DNA from: Verrucomicrobiota bacterium
GTDB taxonomy: Bacteria > Verrucomicrobiota > Verrucomicrobiia > Chthoniobacterales > Terrimicrobiaceae
Length of the DNA: 10,742 nucleotides
Assembly: GCA_026398285.1 (NCBI GenBank)
Contig: JAPLTI010000164.1
Coordinates: 1 to 10,742, forward strand
Direction: 5' to 3'
Below, in pieces: positions 7,364 through 10,742 of this stretch. A program made the position numbers and the translations under genes. The notes under the pieces are model-generated. The model was not told the origin of the DNA and made no database searches. It saw nothing but the letters and a program-made list of their open reading frames with translations. Every line of letters starts with the position of its first letter. Position 1 is the first letter of the stretch.

Positions 7364-9574
7364 TTAGAGTTTTCTCAATCTTTTGCGCACCAGCGCCTCG
7401 AAATTGCTCACATTGAAGCTCGGGAAAACGCGGGTCTGAATGGAATTCCAAAGCTGGGTGTGTTCGAGGGGAAGCAGATCATGCTGGTTGGTCTCCCCGC
7501 TGAAACCAACCTTGCATAGGCGGCACATGTAACGAGCGATTGCCACGATCGATACGAGTTCGAAGTCCTCGGTTGCTTGTTCCGGTTCTTCCACCCAACG
7601 GATGACATTTTTACAGCTGGTTGGAATGCTTTTCTTTTCGACAAACTGGATAGCCATCTGGCGGGAGGAGATGCCCATGTGGAGCATCTCCGATTCCCTA
7701 ATCAATACATTATGCTGTTCAGCATGGAGATAAACAGGGATGTAGCCCGCCGGCTGCACACGCAGGAAAAGCAGCTTGCCGATGTCGTGAAGCAGACCTC
7801 CCAAAAACGCTGTGTGTTCGAGATGGAAAAGCTCCATCTCTTGGCAGGTGAACCGGGCGATATTCGCCGTGGCGAGCAGGAACCTACGGTGGCTCGACCA
7901 GTTCGCATCCTCGTTGAGATACATGAAACTCTCGCAGCAGCGCGGGAACCCTTTGGCAACTCCGCTAAGCCGCTTTTCTCCCAGAAAGTTCACGCACATG
8001 CGGGGGTCCTCTATGAATGAATCGAAATCCTTCTTTTTGGCCTGACGCACCGCATTGGCAATCTGGAGCACCTGAAAGGCAAGCCCGGGATCGTTTTCCG
8101 CCAAATCCATCAGCGGGTGCATCGAAGTCACCATCCCTCCGGTCGCCAGCGCAAAGGCCGCCGCCGCCGACCCGACCACCGGGCAGCCTTTCAGTGCCGC
8201 AATCCCACTCTTGAGTTTCGCCTCGGAAACCACCGGGAAGGTTTGGCTGTCGATCATTTTGTTCCAATGCTCGATACTTTCCGCCTCCCGTTTGGCATCC
8301 TCCGAGTCTTTTTCGTCATTTCTCTGGAAGCCCTTCGGAACCCTCTCCCCCATCTTGCGCACGCCCTCGCTGGCGGTTTTACTCCATGCGGAAATGTCGA
8401 TCTCGCCGGCGCGCTTCTTGATGCTGTCCATCGAACGCTGCTCCGCAAGGGCCTGCACCGCCTGTTTCATTTGAGGCGATTGGAGAATGACCCTCATGAA
8501 TGCATCCTTTTCCATGCGCATCATGCGGGTGTCAGTCTGAGCGATGATCGTAGCGCTGCGCGGAGCGTTCTTGATCAAGGCCATCTCTCCAACAATATCG
8601 CCATCCCCGATCTCGCCGATTTTTTTCGGCTCGGGATCATCCTCCATCGCGACGAAAATTCCGAGACTCCCTTGATCGATCAGATACATCGCATCGCCGT
8701 CATCGCCCTGCTTGAAAAGGGTGGCTCCTTCGTCAATTTCGTAATCCCGAAGGTGGGGAATGATGGCATGCACCTCGTGCGGGGGCAAAGAGCGAAGCAC
8801 TGCGTTTTGGGCCAGTCGGTCGAGCACTGCAGTCGCCTGCTCGGCTTTCCGATCCAACTTGTAGATATCCGCGCGGTAACTGCAGAGAAGCGCGTAATAC
8901 CCCAGATAGGCTGCAAACTCCTTGAATTCTTCCCAGTCGGATTCCTTCGCGAAAGAAGCCAGAAACTTCAGATACTCCTCCAAGCCTGGCACGGCCGCCT
9001 CCCGAATCTTTCCGCGAAACCCGGAGATTTCTGAGAGAATCTTCTCTTTTTCTGCCTCCGCGAGTTCGATCTTCAGATCCTTGTAGGTTTGCGCAGCGGA
9101 TTGGATGACGGGCGCGAGTTCGTCCAAAGCCGCCCCTCGTTGATCCAATGAGCAAAGTGTGCGCCGGCAAAACGCGTCGTCCGGCTCAAAAAAAGACCAA
9201 TACCATGCCTTCCCCTCGAGCTTTGCGACTTCGTCCTCGATCGATTCTTGCAGGTAGGGCTTCCGATGAAAACTTTGCACTCCCAAGTCGTAGGCTTCTT
9301 GAATTTCCGCATGCGTCGTTTTGGAAGCATAAAAGACGACCGGCACATGGCTAAAGAAATAGTCTTCTCGGAGGGTTCTCAGAAAGCCCAGTCCGGTGGA
9401 GTCTTGGAGCTTAAGTTCGATGAAAACCAAATCCACCAAGATATTCTCACGCAGAAAAACCATCGCGTCGTGAGCACTCGAAACGGAGGCGCTCCGGTGG
9501 TCATCACGGGCCAAAAATCCCTTCAGCGCCAAAAAGGCGTTGTCATCGGGATCAACTAATAAAATGTTGGCCAT
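7364..9574 (-). CDS. Receiver-like / cyclic-nucleotide-binding / HDOD signalling protein
   Basis: This 736-residue protein has three recognisable domains. Residues 1-118 form a receiver-like domain (NILLVDPDD at the N-terminus, HRKP at 103-106). The position of the phosphorylated Asp is Glu53 (FIELKLQD), the switch Thr is Ala83 and the second acidic residue is Pro9, while Lys105 is kept, so normal phosphotransfer is doubtful. Residues 119-255 are helical and not recognised. Residues 256-378 form a cyclic-nucleotide-binding domain with the cassette GEMALIKNAPRSATI, including Glu330 and Arg339, as in cAMP-binding CRP/PKA-type domains. A charged linker (about 380-445) leads to an HDOD domain at about 450-660, with GLLHDIGK (593-600) and the usual ESEMLHMGIS region; HDOD domains are thought to be output or scaffold modules without HD-GYP catalysis. 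No membrane segment is seen. The start is fixed by the receiver beginning at the ATG; no Shine-Dalgarno sequence is visible. It converges with the Cache-CheW gene, and 460 bases separate it from glmM upstream, so it probably has its own promoter. Confidence 0.88.
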   Translation of the reverse strand: MANILLVDPDDNAFLALKGFLARDDHRSASVSSAHDAMVFLRENILVDLVFIELKLQDSTGLGFLRTLREDYFFSHVPVVFYASKTTHAEIQEAYDLGVQSFHRKPYLQESIEDEVAKLEGKAWYWSFFEPDDAFCRRTLCSLDQRGAALDELAPVIQSAAQTYKDLKIELAEAEKEKILSEISGFRGKIREAAVPGLEEYLKFLASFAKESDWEEFKEFAAYLGYYALLCSYRADIYKLDRKAEQATAVLDRLAQNAVLRSLPPHEVHAIIPHLRDYEIDEGATLFKQGDDGDAMYLIDQGSLGIFVAMEDDPEPKKIGEIGDGDIVGEMALIKNAPRSATIIAQTDTRMMRMEKDAFMRVILQSPQMKQAVQALAEQRSMDSIKKRAGEIDISAWSKTASEGVRKMGERVPKGFQRNDEKDSEDAKREAESIEHWNKMIDSQTFPVVSEAKLKSGIAALKGCPVVGSAAAAFALATGGMVTSMHPLMDLAENDPGLAFQVLQIANAVRQAKKKDFDSFIEDPRMCVNFLGEKRLSGVAKGFPRCCESFMYLNEDANWSSHRRFLLATANIARFTCQEMELFHLEHTAFLGGLLHDIGKLLFLRVQPAGYIPVYLHAEQHNVLIRESEMLHMGISSRQMAIQFVEKKSIPTSCKNVIRWVEEPEQATEDFELVSIVAIARYMCRLCKVGFSGETNQHDLLPLEHTQLWNSIQTRVFPSFNVSNFEALVRKRLRKL

Positions 9575-9890
9575 CGTTGCACATTAAAAACAAACCTATT
9601 TCCCCTTGTTTTTATGATTGGGAGCACATCAAAAAAATCCGTTCAGCGCCGTAAAAAGGCGATCAAATTAAGAGCAATACTTAAAGCATTCTTCATGGGT
9701 CGATGTAAACCACAAACTTATCTATCGGTTTTTTGGTAACTACTCAGTAGCCCTCGCTGGAAATTTGTTCCGCATGTTCACTGGTGGTCAAGGAGAGTAA
9801 GATATATGTGAATAGGCGTAAGTTTCGTCATTCATGTGAGCATCATGTGGCATGAGCGATAACTATCTACCAAGGCGTATGCCATGTGCT

Positions 9891-9932
9891 CGAAGCAGAA
9901 TTGTTACAATTTCGTAACAGAGGCTTGCTTCG
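9891..9932. repeat. Nested two-tier inverted repeat
   Basis: The outer arms CGAAGCA (9891-9897) and TGCTTCG (9926-9932) are perfect complements, and so are the inner arms TGTTAC (9902-9907) and GTAACA (9914-9919) around a 6-base loop. The two tiers are separated by an internal loop of 4 and 6 bases. It could fold as a 42-nt RNA stem in the 3' trailer of the glmM transcript, or the inner dyad could be a regulator site for the HDOD gene. No T-run follows on either strand. Confidence 0.5.
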
Positions 9933-9970
9933 CTATCTCGGATCCCCGCGCCGCCTTGGGCTTTGTAATC

Positions 9971-9992
9971 GCGGCAAGAAGATTGCTGCCGC
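9971..9992. repeat. 6-bp GC-rich hairpin
   Basis: GCGGCA (9971-9976) pairs with TGCCGC (9987-9992) around a 10-base loop, 43 bases after the glmM stop in the minus direction. It may help end or protect the glmM mRNA, but no T-run follows. Confidence 0.35.
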
Positions 9993-10016
9993 ACACCTGC
10001 TTGGGTCATTTTGCGA

Positions 10017-10030
10017 AGGGGAAAACCCCT
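10017..10030. repeat. Short hairpin directly after glmM
   Basis: AGGGG-AAAA-CCCCT on the plus strand forms a perfect 5-bp stem with a 4-base loop, just 4 bases beyond the glmM stop codon. It lacks a following T-run in the glmM direction, so it is at most a weak or factor-assisted termination element. Confidence 0.3.
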
Positions 10031-10034
10031 GATT

Positions 10035-10742
10035 TTACGCCGCGCCGATTTCGATTTGGAGAGCTTCGGCGATGCGGTCGGCGTGGGTGTCGATGAGTTC
10101 CTGCTCGCGGCCTTCGATGAGGAGGCGGACTTTGGGTTCGGTGCCGGAGTAGCGGAGCAGGACGCGGCCTTTGCCATTGAGTGAGGACTCGGCTTCGGCG
10201 AGGAGGGTTTGGATTTGCGGCAGGGTCTCGAGTGGCGGCTTGTCTTTGACGCGGAGGTTGCGCTGGGCCTGGGGATATTTTTTGAGGACTTTTTTGAGTT
10301 CGCTGAGCGGCTTGCCGGTTTCGATCATGACACGCAGGATTTGGAGCGCGCTGGCGATGCCGTCGCCCGTGGTGGCGTAGTCGCGGAAGATCATGTGTCC
10401 GCTCTGCTCGCCGCCGACATTGTGTCCATCGCGGAGCATGGCTTCGATGACATAGCGGTCTCCGACTTTGGTGCGGAGGATTTTTCCACCGTGGGATTCG
10501 AGGGTTTCATCGAGGCCGAAGTTGCTCATGATGGTCGAAACCAAGGTGCCGCCTTCGAGACATCCGCGCTGGAGGTAATCCACCGCCGCGATGGCCATGA
10601 TCTCGTCGCCATCGACCAGCTCGCCGTTTTCGTCACAGAGCAGGACGCGGTCGGCGTCGCCATCGTGTGTGATGCCGATGTGCGCCTTGCACTCGCGGGT
10701 GAGCCTTTGGATTTGCTCGGGATGGGTGCTGCCGCAGTGGGT
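10035..10742 (-). CDS. glmM: Phosphoglucosamine mutase GlmM, C-terminal part (5' end outside window)
   Basis: The window holds the last 235 residues of an alpha-D-phosphohexomutase that fits GlmM, which converts glucosamine-6-phosphate to glucosamine-1-phosphate on the way to UDP-GlcNAc for peptidoglycan and lipopolysaccharide in the cytoplasm. Counting from the right edge, the fragment opens in frame with HCGSTHPEQ, followed by the magnesium-binding loop DGDADR (27-32), the sugar-binding GGEQSGH (110-116) and the phosphate-binding RYSGTEPKVR (197-206) of the C-terminal domain. The full family length is about 445 residues, so roughly 210 residues, including the active-site Ser, lie beyond the edge. 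The frame is open throughout and the coding base composition is GC-rich. The methionine at 10598-10596 is internal and not the start. GlmM is preferred over phosphomannomutase because of the CGSTHPE and GGEQSGH forms, judged by eye. Confidence 0.93.
   Translation of the reverse strand, partial: THCGSTHPEQIQRLTRECKAHIGITHDGDADRVLLCDENGELVDGDEIMAIAAVDYLQRGCLEGGTLVSTIMSNFGLDETLESHGGKILRTKVGDRYVIEAMLRDGHNVGGEQSGHMIFRDYATTGDGIASALQILRVMIETGKPLSELKKVLKKYPQAQRNLRVKDKPPLETLPQIQTLLAEAESSLNGKGRVLLRYSGTEPKVRLLIEGREQELIDTHADRIAEALQIEIGAA

Larger units (their letters stand above)
9575..10034. other. 460-base intergenic region between glmM and the HDOD gene
   Basis: The region is AT-rich next to the HDOD gene (9575-9720) and more GC-rich towards glmM. 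I see no credible gene, tRNA or rho-independent terminator with a directly attached T-run. It contains the inverted repeats listed separately, clustered in the glmM-proximal half, and should hold the promoter of the HDOD gene, though no clear -35/-10 pair stands out on the minus strand. Confidence 0.6.

Noticed and set aside
8117..9034. A 305-residue open frame on the plus strand opposite the HDOD gene
   Set aside because: The minus strand encodes clear cNMP-binding and HDOD motifs here; the plus translation is a His/Arg-rich shadow.
9617..9661. Terminator on the minus strand near the CGCC/GGCG pair followed by a run of seven T
   Set aside because: The stem is only 4 bp and the T-run begins about 9 bases after it, which does not fit an intrinsic terminator.
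9863..10177. A 104-residue minus-strand open frame overlapping the glmM end
   Set aside because: It overlaps the GlmM phosphate-binding segment out of frame and has a low-complexity Ser/Pro/Lys-rich start typical of a shadow frame.
1..10742. CRISPR array, tRNA, rRNA, insertion sequence or prophage gene
   Set aside because: No regularly spaced direct repeats, cloverleaf-like segment, rRNA sequence, transposase or phage protein was seen on either strand.

Overview
The window carries six protein-coding loci from a Gram-negative bacterium: one is cut by the window edge and one is broken by frameshifts. An outer-membrane porin and a signal peptide built for export to the periplasm show the Gram-negative envelope. 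The moderately GC-rich genes, weak or absent Shine-Dalgarno sequences and sensory proteins of unusual architecture would fit Verrucomicrobiota or a related PVC lineage. That placement is an inference; no ribosomal or other marker gene is present to settle it.

Left part (1-4172). A leader of about 160 bases holds a long, almost perfect inverted repeat. It precedes a cytoplasmic-type gamma-glutamyltransferase-family gene, followed with overlapping or nearly touching ends by an OprB-like carbohydrate porin; the two probably share a transcript. Facing them on the minus strand, only 16 bases from the porin stop, is a penicillin V acylase / choloylglycine hydrolase family gene. As given it needs two frame corrections: one in the signal peptide, just upstream of the catalytic cysteine, and one near the C-terminus. 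Each is explained by a single missing base. It is therefore either a young pseudogene or a gene hit by two sequencing errors.

Middle part (4173-9574). A 525-base intergenic region with several dyad-symmetric elements leads into an 859-residue protein with two tandem, mutually homologous Cache-like sensor modules and a C-terminal CheW domain. It has no transmembrane segment and no chemoreceptor signalling helix bundle. Converging on it from the minus strand, 86 bases away, is a 736-residue protein with a receiver-like domain (Glu at the phospho-acceptor position), a cyclic-nucleotide-binding domain with an intact cAMP-type phosphate cassette, and a C-terminal HDOD domain. Together they look like an unusual cytoplasmic signalling pair that could plug into a chemotaxis-like or motility array. 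No CheA, receptor or CheR/CheB is in view, so that connection is an inference.

Right part (9575-10742). A 460-base intergenic region with a nested inverted repeat and further hairpins separates the signalling gene from the 3' half of glmM (phosphoglucosamine mutase, cell-wall precursor synthesis) on the minus strand, which runs off the right edge.
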